Below are positions 33,182 to 42,079 of a DNA stretch of 64,000 nucleotides, piece by piece; the stretch's first letter is position 1; each line of letters starts with the position of its first letter. The translations under genes and the position numbers were made by a program. The notes under the pieces are model-generated. The model was given only the letters and a program-made list of their open reading frames with translations. It had not been told where the DNA came from and searched no databases. The stretch spans positions 534,855 through 598,854 of the forward strand of contig NZ_POQS01000001.1 of NCBI RefSeq assembly GCF_002885955.2, in the 5' to 3' direction. This stretch comes from Achromobacter pulmonis (GTDB taxonomy: Bacteria > Pseudomonadota > Gammaproteobacteria > Burkholderiales > Burkholderiaceae_B).

Positions 33182-34140
33182 TGCTTCGCTCCGGACTGTT
33201 CCACCGCGGCGCGCCAGGCCGGCATGTCGCGCGCGACCATGTCGCCGAACGCCTGCGGCGTCATGTAGATGGGCACCATGCCCAGCGGCTGCAGCGCCTG
33301 GGCGAAGGAAGCGTCGGTCAGCACGGCCCGCAGGTCCTCGCTCAGCCGCGACAGCACGGCCTGCGGCGTGCCCGCGGGCGCGAACAGGCCGATCCACGAA
33401 CGCACTCCGACGTTGGCGGCCACGTCGGAGAACAGCGGCACGTCCGGCAGCGCGGCGTATTTCTCGGTATTGGCCACGCCCAGCACCTTGACGCGGCCCG
33501 ACGCCAGGAACGGAATGGCCGGGGCGATCCCACCTATCATCAGCGGCACGTGCCCGGCCACCAGGTCGGCCATGGCGGGCGCGGCGCCCTTGTACGGCGC
33601 ATGCACCACTTCCAGGCCCGCGGCCCGCTTGAGCTGTTCCATGGCGAGCTGGTGCACCGTGCCCAGCCCGGGCGAGCCGTAGGTGTACTTGCCGGGGTTC
33701 TGCTTGAGCAGGCTGACGGCCTCGGCCAGCGTGGACGCCGGAAAGTCGGCGTTGGCCAACAGCACCACCACGTTGTCCGCCACCAGCCCGACCGGCGCGA
33801 AGTCGCGCAACGGGTCGTACGGCAGCTTGTCGTACAGCGCGCTGTTGATGCCGTGGGTGTTGGTGGTGCCCATCAGGAGCGTATAGCCGTCCGGCGCGGC
33901 CCGCGCCACCTGGCCGGCGGCGATATTGCCGCCCGCGCCCGGCTTGTTCTCCACCACCAGCGTGTAGCCGCGCGGCTCCAGGCGCTGCGCGAGCTGGCGC
34001 GTCAGCACGTCCACCGCGCCGCCCGGCGCGAACGGCACCACGATCTGCACCGGCCGCGCCGGATACGCCTCGGCCGCGGCGCCGGGCGCCGCCATGCCGC
34101 AGGCCCAGCCCGCCGCCAGGGCCATCCACAACCTTTTCAT
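33178..34140 (-). CDS. Bug-family (tripartite tricarboxylate type) periplasmic binding receptor
   Basis: A 320-residue solute receptor. The signal peptide (about 1-25, ending GAAAEA) is followed by YPARPVQIVVPFAPGGAVDVLTR, the Bug ligand loop, and YTLVVENKPGAGGNIAAG, the second signature. Length and motifs match the family, vastly expanded in Bordetella, most of whose genes lack partner permeases, as here. The start at 34140 follows GGAG by six bases. It precedes the sulfatase in one operon and is divergent from a LysR gene. Confidence 0.92.
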   Translation of the reverse strand: MKRLWMALAAGWACGMAAPGAAAEAYPARPVQIVVPFAPGGAVDVLTRQLAQRLEPRGYTLVVENKPGAGGNIAAGQVARAAPDGYTLLMGTTNTHGINSALYDKLPYDPLRDFAPVGLVADNVVVLLANADFPASTLAEAVSLLKQNPGKYTYGSPGLGTVHQLAMEQLKRAAGLEVVHAPYKGAAPAMADLVAGHVPLMIGGIAPAIPFLASGRVKVLGVANTEKYAALPDVPLFSDVAANVGVRSWIGLFAPAGTPQAVLSRLSEDLRAVLTDASFAQALQPLGMVPIYMTPQAFGDMVARDMPAWRAAVEQSGAKQ

Positions 34141-34221
34141 TGCTGTCTCCATCCCGGCGCCCTGTCCCGGCGCCTGATCTATCGAGCGGCAAGTATGCCC
34201 AGCCGGCTCGGGCGCTGTGAA

Positions 34222-34244
34222 ATGAAATAAACTGAACTATTCAT
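34222..34244. promoter_or_regulatory. Inverted repeat in the LysR/receptor divergent region
   Basis: ATGAA-N13-TTCAT in a short AT-rich segment between the receptor-sulfatase operon and the LysR gene. A plausible LysR-type operator or promoter segment; the arms are short. Confidence 0.35.
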
Positions 34245-34266
34245 AACCGCAAGGATATGTTCGGCC

Positions 34267-35205
34267 ATGACCAAGCGAGCCGGCACCCACCTCAAGCGGC
34301 GCCACGCCGAACTGCTGGTCGCGCTGGACGACGAGCGGCATCTCGGGCGCGCCGCCGAGCGCATGCACATGTCGCAGCCCGCCGCCTCCAAGGCCCTGGC
34401 CCAGCTGGAAGAACAGGTGGGCTACGCCCTGTTCGAACGCGGAACCCAGGGCAGCCACCCCACCCATGCCGGAATGGTTATGGTGCGCCACGCCCGCTAC
34501 AGCCTGGGCGCGGCCGACCGGGTCGCCGCCGAACTGCAGGCGGCCGAAGAGCGCGGCGCCAGCCTGCTGCGCCTGGGCACCCTGCCCTCGGCCGCGCCCA
34601 GGCTCGCGCCGCAGCTGGTCGCGCACCTCATGCCGCAGGTCGAGCGGCTGGAGATCAAGCTGGTCGAGGGCGCGCTCAACGAATTGCTGGAAAAGCTGGC
34701 CCGCGACGAACTCGATATCGTGCTGGGACGCCTGGCCAGCCGCATGCTGCCGCCGGACTGCGACGTCATCCGCCTGTACGAGGAACCGATCGTGGCCGTC
34801 GCGCGCCCCGACCATCCTCTGGCCGGCCGCGACACCCTGGAAACCGGGGAACTGGCGCGCTGGCCCTGGGTGCTGCCGCTGGAGGACACGTTGATGCGCG
34901 AGCGGCTGGAAGAGGCTTTTCTGCGCGCCGGCGTGCGCGCGCCGGCGTCCAGCCTGCAGTCCAACTCACTGCTTGCGACGCTTGCGCTGCTGGCGCGGCA
35001 CGACTGGCTGGCGGCGTTGCCCCGGGCGATCGCGCGCTATTGCGAACGGCAAGGCGGCGTCGCCATCCTGCCGCTGCGGCTGGAGGCGAACTTCGGCGAC
35101 ATCGGTGCCGTGATCAACCGCAACTCGGCCGGCGCGCCCGCGGTGCAGGCGGCCCTGGCGTGGCTGCGCGGCCAGGCCGCGGACGGATCTCAGCCGGCCC
35201 GGTAG
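34267..35205 (+). CDS. LysR-family regulator
   Basis: A 312-residue LysR protein with the HTH in residues about 10-70 (LGRAAERMHMSQPAASKALAQLEE) and an effector domain from about 98 (LLRLGTLPSAAPRLAPQLV). The HTH contains the GbpR/CbbR-like SQPAASKAL stretch. Divergent orientation implies control of the Bug receptor-sulfatase operon. The last 16 bases overlap the convergent IclR gene. Confidence 0.9.
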   Translation: MTKRAGTHLKRRHAELLVALDDERHLGRAAERMHMSQPAASKALAQLEEQVGYALFERGTQGSHPTHAGMVMVRHARYSLGAADRVAAELQAAEERGASLLRLGTLPSAAPRLAPQLVAHLMPQVERLEIKLVEGALNELLEKLARDELDIVLGRLASRMLPPDCDVIRLYEEPIVAVARPDHPLAGRDTLETGELARWPWVLPLEDTLMRERLEEAFLRAGVRAPASSLQSNSLLATLALLARHDWLAALPRAIARYCERQGGVAILPLRLEANFGDIGAVINRNSAGAPAVQAALAWLRGQAADGSQPAR

Positions 35206-36026
35206 CCCAGCAGCGCGCTGGCGGCCTCGGCCTCGCGCCGCAGCGCCCGGGCGATGGGCCCGTCCGGCGATGGATCGAAACCCCCGGTGGCGCCCAGCGC
35301 GGTCAGCGCCGCGCACGGCCGGCCGTCATGATTGAGCAGCGGCGCGGACACGGCGCTGATGCCCTTGAGGTTGGTGTCGCGCACCGTGGCGCAGCCCTGT
35401 TCCAGCACCTCGCGGCGCAGACGGCCGATCGGATCGGCGGGGTCGAGCTGCGCGCGCAGCTCGGCCGGGGCGCGCGCCAATTCCGCCTCCGCCAGGGCGC
35501 GCACCCGCGCGTCGTCCTGCAGGGACAGGAACACCCGGCCCGTGGCGGACCACAGCATCGACAGCACCGAGCCCATGCGCACGTTCACCGTGACCGGCAG
35601 GCCCGGCTCTTCGAAGCGCACGATGGTCGGCCCCTTGTTGCCCATGACCGCGATGAAGCAGGTCACCTCCAGCCCTTCGCGCAGCCGGATCAGCCCGGGT
35701 TCGGCCAGGCGGATGGGATCGGCCTGGCGCAGGGCCGCCAGGCCCAGCAGCATCGCTTCCAGGCCCAGGAAATACTGCTGGCTGGCGGCGTCCTGCGCCA
35801 CCAGGCCCGCCTCCATCAGGCTCACCAGATAGCGGTGCACCTTGGCCGGGCTTTCCTCCAGGCGCGTGGCCAGCAGCGTCAGGCTGGCGCGCCCGCCCAG
35901 GCGGCCCAGCTCCTTCAACACCACCATGCCGGTTTCGGCGGCCTGCACGCGCTGGCGCCGCTGGCGCGGCCGCGGCGCGTCGGCGGACGGGACGGAATTG
36001 GGGCTGGATTCGGAAGTCTGACTCAT
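35190..36026 (-). CDS. IclR-family regulator
   Basis: A 278-residue regulator with an N-terminal winged HTH (about 28-90, LTLLATRLEESPAKVHRYLVSLMEAGLV) and an IclR effector domain (about 100-270) containing TCFIAVMGNKGPTIVRFEEPG and ISAVSAPLLNHDG. Proteins of this family typically regulate aromatic or other carbon catabolism. It is divergent from the P450 gene and probably acts on the operator at 36081-36122. Tail overlap of 16 bases with the LysR gene. Confidence 0.92.
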   Translation of the reverse strand: MSQTSESSPNSVPSADAPRPRQRRQRVQAAETGMVVLKELGRLGGRASLTLLATRLEESPAKVHRYLVSLMEAGLVAQDAASQQYFLGLEAMLLGLAALRQADPIRLAEPGLIRLREGLEVTCFIAVMGNKGPTIVRFEEPGLPVTVNVRMGSVLSMLWSATGRVFLSLQDDARVRALAEAELARAPAELRAQLDPADPIGRLRREVLEQGCATVRDTNLKGISAVSAPLLNHDGRPCAALTALGATGGFDPSPDGPIARALRREAEAASALLGYRAG

Positions 36027-36080
36027 GGCGGCGCGAGGGATAGGCCGTCAGCCGGCGGCTGACCTGCCCGGAGATTACCC

Positions 36081-36122
36081 CAATTGAAAATTTACGCTAT
36101 GCGTATATGATTTACGCAATTG
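36081..36122. promoter_or_regulatory. P450 promoter with embedded operator dyads
   Basis: On the plus strand TTGAAA (36084-36089) and TATGAT (36106-36111), 16 bases apart, form a sigma-70-type promoter for the P450. The spacer holds the perfect dyad TACGC-TAT-GCGTA (36093-36105). CAATTG palindromes sit at both ends (36081-36086 and 36117-36122), and TTTACGC occurs twice (36091-36097 and 36111-36117). This is the layout of a repressor-controlled promoter; IclR is the obvious candidate. Confidence 0.65.
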
Positions 36123-36140
36123 TAATCCGGAGTGATCGTC

Positions 36141-38495
36141 ATGGCCCAGCCCTCCCCGCAATCGCCTTCGCCCGCCGGCAACGCCGGCGGCTGTCCCGTC
36201 GACCACGCCGCCCTGGCCGCGGCCCGGGGCTGTCCCGTCAGCCCGCGGGCGGCCGAGTTCGACCCCTTCGGCGACGGCTACCAGCAGGACCCGCCCGAAT
36301 ACGTGCGCTGGGCGCGCGAACAGGAACCGGTGTTCTACAGCCCCAAGCTGGGTTATTGGGTGGTCACGCGCTACGACGACATCAAGGCCGTGTTCCGCGA
36401 CAACCACACCTTCAGCCCGTCCATCGCGCTGGAAAAAATCACCCCCACCGGCCCCGAGGCCAACGCCGTGCTGGAAAGCTACGGCTACGCCATGAACCGC
36501 ACCCTGGTCAACGAAGACGAGCCGGCCCACATGGCGCGCCGGCGCGCGCTGATGGACCCGTTCACGCCCGAGGCCCTCAAGCACCATGAGCCCATGGTGC
36601 GCCGGCTCACCCGCGAATACGTGGACCGCTTCATCGACGACGGCCGCGCCGACCTGGTCGACCAGATGCTGTGGGAAGTGCCGCTGACGGTCGCCCTGCA
36701 CTTCCTGGGCGTGCCCGAGGAAGACATGGACCGGCTGCGCGAATATTCCATCGCGCACACCGTCAACACCTGGGGCCGGCCCAAGCCCGAAGAACAGGTC
36801 GCCGTGGCCCATGCCGTGGGCAATTTCTGGCAGCTGGCGGGCAAGATCCTGGACAAGATGCGCCAGGACCCCGACGCGCCGGGCTGGATGCAGTACGGCA
36901 TCCGCAAGCAGCGCGAATTCCCCGACGTGGTCACCGACTCCTATCTGCATTCGATGATGATGGCCGGCATCGTCGCCGCGCACGAGACCACCGCCAACGC
37001 CTCGGCCAACGCCATCAAGCTCCTGCTGCAGCACCCCGAGGCCTGGCGCGAGCTGTGCGAAGACCCGGGCCTGCTGCCCAACGCGGTCGAGGAATGCCTG
37101 CGCCACAACGGCTCGGTCGCCGCGTGGCGGCGCCTGGCCACGCGCGACACCGAGATCGCCGGCGTCGCGATCCCCGCCGGCGCCAAGCTGCTGATCGTGT
37201 CGTCCTCGGCCAACCACGACGAGCGCCATTTCGCCGACGCCGACTTTTTCGACATCCGCCGCGAGAACGCCAGCGACCAGTTGACCTTCGGCTACGGCGC
37301 GCATCAGTGCATGGGCAAGAACCTGGCGCGCATGGAGATGCAGATCTTCCTGGAAGAGCTGACCCGCCGGCTGCCGCACCTGCGCCTGGCCGAGCAGCGC
37401 TTCACCTATGTACCCAACACCTCGTTCCGCGGCCCCGAACACCTGTGGGTGGAATGGGACCCGGCCGCCAATCCCGAACGCCGCGATCCCTCGCTGCTGG
37501 CCCGCAGCCAGCCGGTGCGCATCGGCGAACCCTCGACCCACGCCATCAGCCGCAAGCTGGTGGTGACCTCGGTCGCCGCCGCGGCCGACGGCGTCGCGCG
37601 CATCCGCATGGCCTCGCCCGACGGCAAGCCGCTGCCGCGCTGGACGCCCGGCTCCCACATCGACATCGAATGCGGCGACACCGGGCTGTCGCGCCAATAC
37701 TCGCTTTGCGGCGACCCGGCCGACAGCGGCGCGCTGGAGATCGCGGTGCTGCGCGAGGCCGATGGCCGCGGCGGCTCGGCCTGGGTGCATGAACACCTGC
37801 GCCCCGGAAGCAGCGTGCGGGTGCGCGGGCCGCGCAATCATTTCCGGATGGACGAAAGCGCCGCGCGCCTGATCCTCATCGCCGGCGGCATCGGCATCAC
37901 GCCCATCAGCGCCATGGCGCGCCGCGCGCGCGAACTGGGCCTGGACTACCAGTTGCACTACAGCGGCCGCAGCCGCCGCTGCATGGCGCTGCTGGACGAA
38001 CTGGCCGGGCTGCACGGCGAGCGCCTGCACCTGCACGTCGGCGACGAAGGCGGCCGCAACGATTTCGCCGCCCTGCTCGCCCGGCCGGACGCCGGCGCCC
38101 AGATCTACGCCTGCGGTCCCGAGCGCATGCTGAGCGCGCTGCAGCAGGCCTGCGCGCACTGGCCCGAGGACGCCTTGCGCGTGGAGCATTTCCATTCCAG
38201 CCTGGCCACGCTGGACCCGTCGCGCGAACACGCGTTCGAGGCGGAGCTGAAGGACTCCGGCATCGTGGTGCAGGTGCCGGCCGGCCAGACCCTGCTGGCG
38301 GCATTGCGCGGCGCCAACATCGACGTGCAGAGCGATTGCGAGGAAGGGCTTTGCGGGTCTTGCGAGGTGCGCGTGCTGGACGGCGCCATCGACCATCGCG
38401 ACGTGGTGCTCACGCGCGCCGAACGCGAGGCCGGCCAGCGCATGATGGCCTGCTGCTCGCGCGCCCGCGAAGGCCGCATCGTGCTGGAGCTGTAG
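36141..38495 (+). CDS. Self-sufficient cytochrome P450 fused to phthalate-dioxygenase-type reductase (CYP116B-like)
   Basis: A 784-residue single-chain monooxygenase. The P450 domain (about 20-450) has the I-helix AGIVAAHETTANA and the haem loop FGYGAHQCMGKN with ligand Cys390. The reductase follows: FMN-binding RQYSLCG (about 515-560), NAD(P)H-binding GGIGITPISAM (about 580-600) and a C-terminal plant-type [2Fe-2S] ferredoxin with C-x4-C-x2-C in CEEGLCGSC and the fourth Cys in MMACCSRA. This is class VII, needing only NAD(P)H and O2. The ATG at 36141 follows GGAG by eight bases. Control by the divergent IclR is likely. Substrate unknown. Confidence 0.95.
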   Translation: MAQPSPQSPSPAGNAGGCPVDHAALAAARGCPVSPRAAEFDPFGDGYQQDPPEYVRWAREQEPVFYSPKLGYWVVTRYDDIKAVFRDNHTFSPSIALEKITPTGPEANAVLESYGYAMNRTLVNEDEPAHMARRRALMDPFTPEALKHHEPMVRRLTREYVDRFIDDGRADLVDQMLWEVPLTVALHFLGVPEEDMDRLREYSIAHTVNTWGRPKPEEQVAVAHAVGNFWQLAGKILDKMRQDPDAPGWMQYGIRKQREFPDVVTDSYLHSMMMAGIVAAHETTANASANAIKLLLQHPEAWRELCEDPGLLPNAVEECLRHNGSVAAWRRLATRDTEIAGVAIPAGAKLLIVSSSANHDERHFADADFFDIRRENASDQLTFGYGAHQCMGKNLARMEMQIFLEELTRRLPHLRLAEQRFTYVPNTSFRGPEHLWVEWDPAANPERRDPSLLARSQPVRIGEPSTHAISRKLVVTSVAAAADGVARIRMASPDGKPLPRWTPGSHIDIECGDTGLSRQYSLCGDPADSGALEIAVLREADGRGGSAWVHEHLRPGSSVRVRGPRNHFRMDESAARLILIAGGIGITPISAMARRARELGLDYQLHYSGRSRRCMALLDELAGLHGERLHLHVGDEGGRNDFAALLARPDAGAQIYACGPERMLSALQQACAHWPEDALRVEHFHSSLATLDPSREHAFEAELKDSGIVVQVPAGQTLLAALRGANIDVQSDCEEGLCGSCEVRVLDGAIDHRDVVLTRAEREAGQRMMACCSRAREGRIVLEL

Positions 38496-38554
38496 CGCGC
38501 GCCGCGCCGCAACGCCCGGCGCCGCGCATTCGCCTGAAACGGGCCTGAACGCGT

Positions 38555-38560
38555 TACAAT
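38555..38560 (+). promoter_or_regulatory. Candidate -10 element for psd
   Basis: TACAAT, with a poor -35 (CTGAAA at 38534-38539, 15-base spacer). If used, transcription begins near 38567 and the hairpin at 38582-38600 would lie in the psd leader. Confidence 0.4.
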
Positions 38561-38581
38561 CCATGCCCCGCTCATCACGAC

Positions 38582-38610
38582 GTCCCGCAACACGCGGGAC
38601 GCGTTTTTTT
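38582..38610 (+). terminator. Rho-independent terminator between P450 and psd
   Basis: GTCCCGC and GCGGGAC pair as a perfect 7-bp stem around a 5-base AACAC loop, followed within three bases by seven T residues (38604-38610). It can end the P450 transcript. It lies only 20 bases before the psd ATG and downstream of a candidate psd -10, so it could also act as an attenuator. Confidence 0.75.
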
Positions 38611-38630
38611 GTCGCCGGGCCTTCCCAAGC

Positions 38631-39494
38631 ATGCCGATCAAAGACCAATTATTTCTCGCCAGCCAGTACCTCGCGCCCCACCACCTGGTGTCGCGCCTTT
38701 TCGGTCTGGCCGCCGACTGCCGGGAACCCGCGGTCAAGAACTGGATGATCTCGCGTTTCGTGCGCCGCTACGGCGTGGACATGCGCGAGGCCCTGCAGGA
38801 AGATCCGCTGGCCTACGATTGCTTCAATGATTTCTTCACCCGCGCGCTCAAAGAAGGCGCGCGCCCCTGCGACGACGAGCCGGGTTCGGTGGTCTGCCCC
38901 GCCGACGGCGCCATCAGCCAGATGGGCGCCATCGAGCACGGCCGCATCTTCCAGGCCAAGGGCCATTCCTACGGCCTGGCCGAGCTGCTGGGCGGCGACG
39001 CCGAACGCGCCGCGCCGTTCCAGGGCGGCGAATTCGCCACCGTCTACCTCTCGCCCAAGGACTATCACCGCGTGCACATGCCGGTCGCCGGCACGCTGCG
39101 CGAAATGATCCACGTCCCGGGCCGCCTGTTCTCGGTCAACCCGCTGACGGCGCGCAACGTGCCGCGCCTGTTCGCGCGCAACGAGCGAGTGGTCTGCATC
39201 TTCGACACCGAATACGGGCCGATGGCGCTGGTGCTGGTGGGCGCGATGATCGTGGCCTCCATCGAAACCGTGTGGGCCGGGCTGGTCACGCCGCACAAGC
39301 GCCGCGTGCGCGCCGTGCGCTACGACGACGCCGCGCGCGCGCCCATCCATCTGGCCAAGGGCGCCGAAATGGGCCGCTTCAAGCTGGGTTCGACCGCCAT
39401 CGTGCTGTTCGGGCCGGGCAAGATCCGCTGGGCCGACACGCCCGCGGTGCTGGGCCCCGTGCGCATGGGCGAACTGATGGCGCTGCCGGCCTGA
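38631..39494 (+). CDS. psd: Phosphatidylserine decarboxylase proenzyme
   Basis: The 287-residue proenzyme makes phosphatidylethanolamine from phosphatidylserine at the inner membrane. Family motifs include [49 protein letters not shown] and the self-cleavage motif LGST (Ser254 becomes the pyruvoyl group). The catalytic Asp and His of the DG and YHRVH motifs are present. Length equals the proteobacterial enzyme. It stands alone, with a terminator-like hairpin just before its ATG. Confidence 0.96.
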   Translation: MPIKDQLFLASQYLAPHHLVSRLFGLAADCREPAVKNWMISRFVRRYGVDMREALQEDPLAYDCFNDFFTRALKEGARPCDDEPGSVVCPADGAISQMGAIEHGRIFQAKGHSYGLAELLGGDAERAAPFQGGEFATVYLSPKDYHRVHMPVAGTLREMIHVPGRLFSVNPLTARNVPRLFARNERVVCIFDTEYGPMALVLVGAMIVASIETVWAGLVTPHKRRVRAVRYDDAARAPIHLAKGAEMGRFKLGSTAIVLFGPGKIRWADTPAVLGPVRMGELMALPA

Positions 39495-39597
39495 AGCCGG
39501 CAGGGCTTGTTCTCCAAAATCGAATCTGGATGTCGGGATTTATTCGCTTTATGCGATGAATCCGCGTTGCTAGATTACGGGCTTTTGCGGGCCCGCC

Positions 39598-40827
39598 ATG
39601 ACATCCATCCTTCCGTCCGTCACCGTTCCCGGCAGCAGCCCCGCCGAGGCCTCGCGGCCGCTGCCGCGCGCGCTGCAACGCATGCTGTCGCTGGATGATT
39701 TCGAGGCCGCCGCGCGCCGCCGCCTGCCGCGCCCGATCTTCGGCTACATCGCCGGCGCGGCCGAAGACAACCAGTCGCTGCGCAGCAACCGCGAGGCCTT
39801 CGGCCGCTACGCGTTCGCGCCGCGCGTGCTGGTGGACGTGTCGCGCCGCAGCCAGCAGACCGAACTGTTCGGACGCCGCTACGCCTCGCCCTTCGGCATC
39901 GCGCCGATGGGCATCAGCGCGCTGTCGACCTACCGCGGCGACATCGTGCTGGCGCGCGCCGCCCGCGCGCAAGGCGTCCCGGCCATCCTCAGCGGGACTT
40001 CGCTGATTCCGCTGGAAGACGTGATCCGCGAAGCGCCCGGCACCTGGTTCCAGGCCTATCTGCCGGGCGATCCGCAGCGCATCGACGCGCTGGTCGAACG
40101 CGCGCGCCGCGCCGGTTTCGAAACCCTGGTGCTGACGGTGGACATCCCGGTGTCGGCCAATCGCGAAAACAACGTGCGCACCGGCTTTTCCACGCCGCTC
40201 AAGCCCAGCCTGCGGCTGGCCTGGGACGGCGTCACGCGCCCGCGCTGGTTGGCCGGCACCTTTCTGCGCACGCTGCTCAAGCACGGCATGCCGCATTTCG
40301 AGAATTCCTTCGCCACGCGCGGCGCGCCCATCGTCTCGGCCTCGGTGCTGCGCGACTTCAGCGCGCGCGACCACCTGAACTGGGAACACGTGGCCCGCAT
40401 CCGCCGGCAATGGCCCGGCGCGCTGATCATCAAGGGCATCTTGCACCCGCAGGACGCGGCGCTGGCCCGCAGCCACGGCGCCGACGGCGTCATCGTCTCG
40501 AACCACGGCGGCCGCCAGCTCGACGGCGCGATCTCGCCGCTGCGCGCGCTGCCCGGCGTGGTCGCGGCCGCCGGGGACATGACGGTGATGATGGACAGCG
40601 GCATCCGCCGCGGCAGCGACGTGCTCAAGGCCCTGGCGCTGGGCGCGCGCCACGTGTTCGTGGGCCGCCCCTTCAACTATGCGGCGGCGGTCGGCGGCGA
40701 GGCCGGCGTGGCGCATGCCATCGGCCTGCTGCGCGCCGAGATCGACCGCAACATGGCCATGCTGGGAATCAATACCTTGCGCGAAATGGACGCAGGCCTG
40801 CTGGCCCGCGAGAGCCTGGCAGATTAA
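39598..40827 (+). CDS. FMN-dependent alpha-hydroxy-acid dehydrogenase (L-lactate dehydrogenase-type)
   Basis: A 409-residue TIM-barrel flavoenzyme. Start of the fold: LSLDDFEAAARRRLPRPIFGYIAGAAED; FMN-binding PFGIAPMGISAL; Tyr in WFQAYLPG; Lys in LIIKGIL; catalytic His303 in SNHGGRQLDG; and phosphate-binding MDSGIRRGSDVLKAL and VGRPF. These match LldD, mandelate dehydrogenase and glycolate oxidase. The 30-residue N-terminal extension is unusual but non-conserved. Exact substrate unresolved; membrane-associated L-lactate oxidation is most likely. Confidence 0.9.
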   Translation: MTSILPSVTVPGSSPAEASRPLPRALQRMLSLDDFEAAARRRLPRPIFGYIAGAAEDNQSLRSNREAFGRYAFAPRVLVDVSRRSQQTELFGRRYASPFGIAPMGISALSTYRGDIVLARAARAQGVPAILSGTSLIPLEDVIREAPGTWFQAYLPGDPQRIDALVERARRAGFETLVLTVDIPVSANRENNVRTGFSTPLKPSLRLAWDGVTRPRWLAGTFLRTLLKHGMPHFENSFATRGAPIVSASVLRDFSARDHLNWEHVARIRRQWPGALIIKGILHPQDAALARSHGADGVIVSNHGGRQLDGAISPLRALPGVVAAAGDMTVMMDSGIRRGSDVLKALALGARHVFVGRPFNYAAAVGGEAGVAHAIGLLRAEIDRNMAMLGINTLREMDAGLLARESLAD

Positions 40828-40913
40828 GGCAGATTCGTATCAGCGGCGCTCCGGCCCCGGCATAGAATGGCGGTTCTTTTGCCATGCGCGCCCCGGGCGC
40901 GCCCGCGCCGCCG

Positions 40914-42074
40914 ATGTCGCTACGCCAATCCACGTTTTTCCTGCGTTTCCTGACCCTGGGCGCGCTGGCCCACGTCTATGTGGGCGCACGCCTGATCCCC
41001 GACGCCCTGCTGGGCGGCGCCGGCTCGGCGGCGGCCATACTGTTGCTGGCGCTGTCCTGCATCCTGATTCCGCTGGGCATGCTGGCCCGCTCCTCGATGC
41101 ACGCGCCCTGGGGCGACCGCAATGCCTGGGTCGGGCTCTTCGCCATGGGGCTGTTCTCGTCGCTGTTCGTGCTGACGGTGATACGCGACGCGCTGTTGCT
41201 GCTGGGCTGGCTGGCCACGCTGCCGCTGGACGTCTCGCCGCCCTGGCGCGCGCTGCGCCAGTTCAGCGCCTGGGCGGTCGCGCTGCTGGCGCTGTGCGGC
41301 ACGCTGGTGGGCCTGGTCAACGCGCGGCGGCGCGCCCGCATCGTCGACGTGGACGTGCCCATTTCGAACCTGCCGCCCGACCTGGACGGCTTCACCATCG
41401 TGCAGATCAGCGACATCCACGTCGGTCCCACCATCAAGCGGAACTACGTCCGCGCCATCGTCGACGCCGTCAACGGGCTGCTGCCCGACATGGTCGCCAT
41501 CACCGGCGACGTGGTCGACGGCAGCGTGGAGCAGCTGGCCGATCACACCCGCCCGCTGGGCGAATTGCGCGCGCCCTACGGCGTCTACCTGGTCACCGGC
41601 AACCACGAATACTATTCGGGCGTCACGCCCTGGGTGGCGGAGTTCCGCCGCCTGGGCCTGCGCGTGCTGATGAACGAGCATGCGGTGATCCATCCCCTGG
41701 GCCTGCCGATGGTGGTGGCCGGCGTCACCGACTACGGCGCCGGCGCCTACGATCCCCGGCACGGCAGCAGTCCCGCCGGCGCGCTGGCCGGCGCACCGGC
41801 CGACGCCCGTCCCCGCATCCTGCTGGCCCATCAGCCGCGCAGCGCCGCCGCGGCCGAAGCGCTGGGCTTCAACCTGCAGCTGTCCGGCCACACGCATGGC
41901 GGCCAGTTCTTTCCGTGGGGATACTTCGTGCGCTTCCAGCAGCCCTACACCGCCGGGCTGCACCGCCTGGGCAATATGTGGGTCTACGTCAGCCGCGGCA
42001 CCGGCTATTGGGGCCCGCCCAAGCGCCTGGGCGCGCCCTCCGAAATCACGCGGCTGCGGCTGCGCTCGTGTTGA
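40914..42074 (+). CDS. Membrane-anchored metallophosphoesterase
   Basis: A 386-residue protein with about four N-terminal transmembrane helices (1-135) and a C-terminal calcineurin-like phosphoesterase domain (about 150-380). All metal-binding motifs are present: ISDIHVG, GDVVDG, GNHEYY and GHTHGGQF. This is the YkuE/YaeI-type architecture, usually acting on lipid-linked phosphates such as UDP-diacylglucosamine or others. An in-frame ATG ten codons upstream (40884) is a possible alternative start; neither has a clear ribosome site. It meets the Lrp gene tail to tail. Confidence 0.88.
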   Translation: MSLRQSTFFLRFLTLGALAHVYVGARLIPDALLGGAGSAAAILLLALSCILIPLGMLARSSMHAPWGDRNAWVGLFAMGLFSSLFVLTVIRDALLLLGWLATLPLDVSPPWRALRQFSAWAVALLALCGTLVGLVNARRRARIVDVDVPISNLPPDLDGFTIVQISDIHVGPTIKRNYVRAIVDAVNGLLPDMVAITGDVVDGSVEQLADHTRPLGELRAPYGVYLVTGNHEYYSGVTPWVAEFRRLGLRVLMNEHAVIHPLGLPMVVAGVTDYGAGAYDPRHGSSPAGALAGAPADARPRILLAHQPRSAAAAEALGFNLQLSGHTHGGQFFPWGYFVRFQQPYTAGLHRLGNMWVYVSRGTGYWGPPKRLGAPSEITRLRLRSC

Positions 42075-42079
42075 TCGCC

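Noticed and set aside
31589..34192. Single 867-residue protein fusing the sulfatase with an N-terminal extension
   Set aside because: The extension is the receptor gene read in the wrong frame; the sulfatase has its own ATGA-coupled start at 33181.
36075..38648. 857-codon open frame antisense to the P450
   Set aside because: No domain motifs and strong positional complementarity to the P450 reading frame; a shadow.
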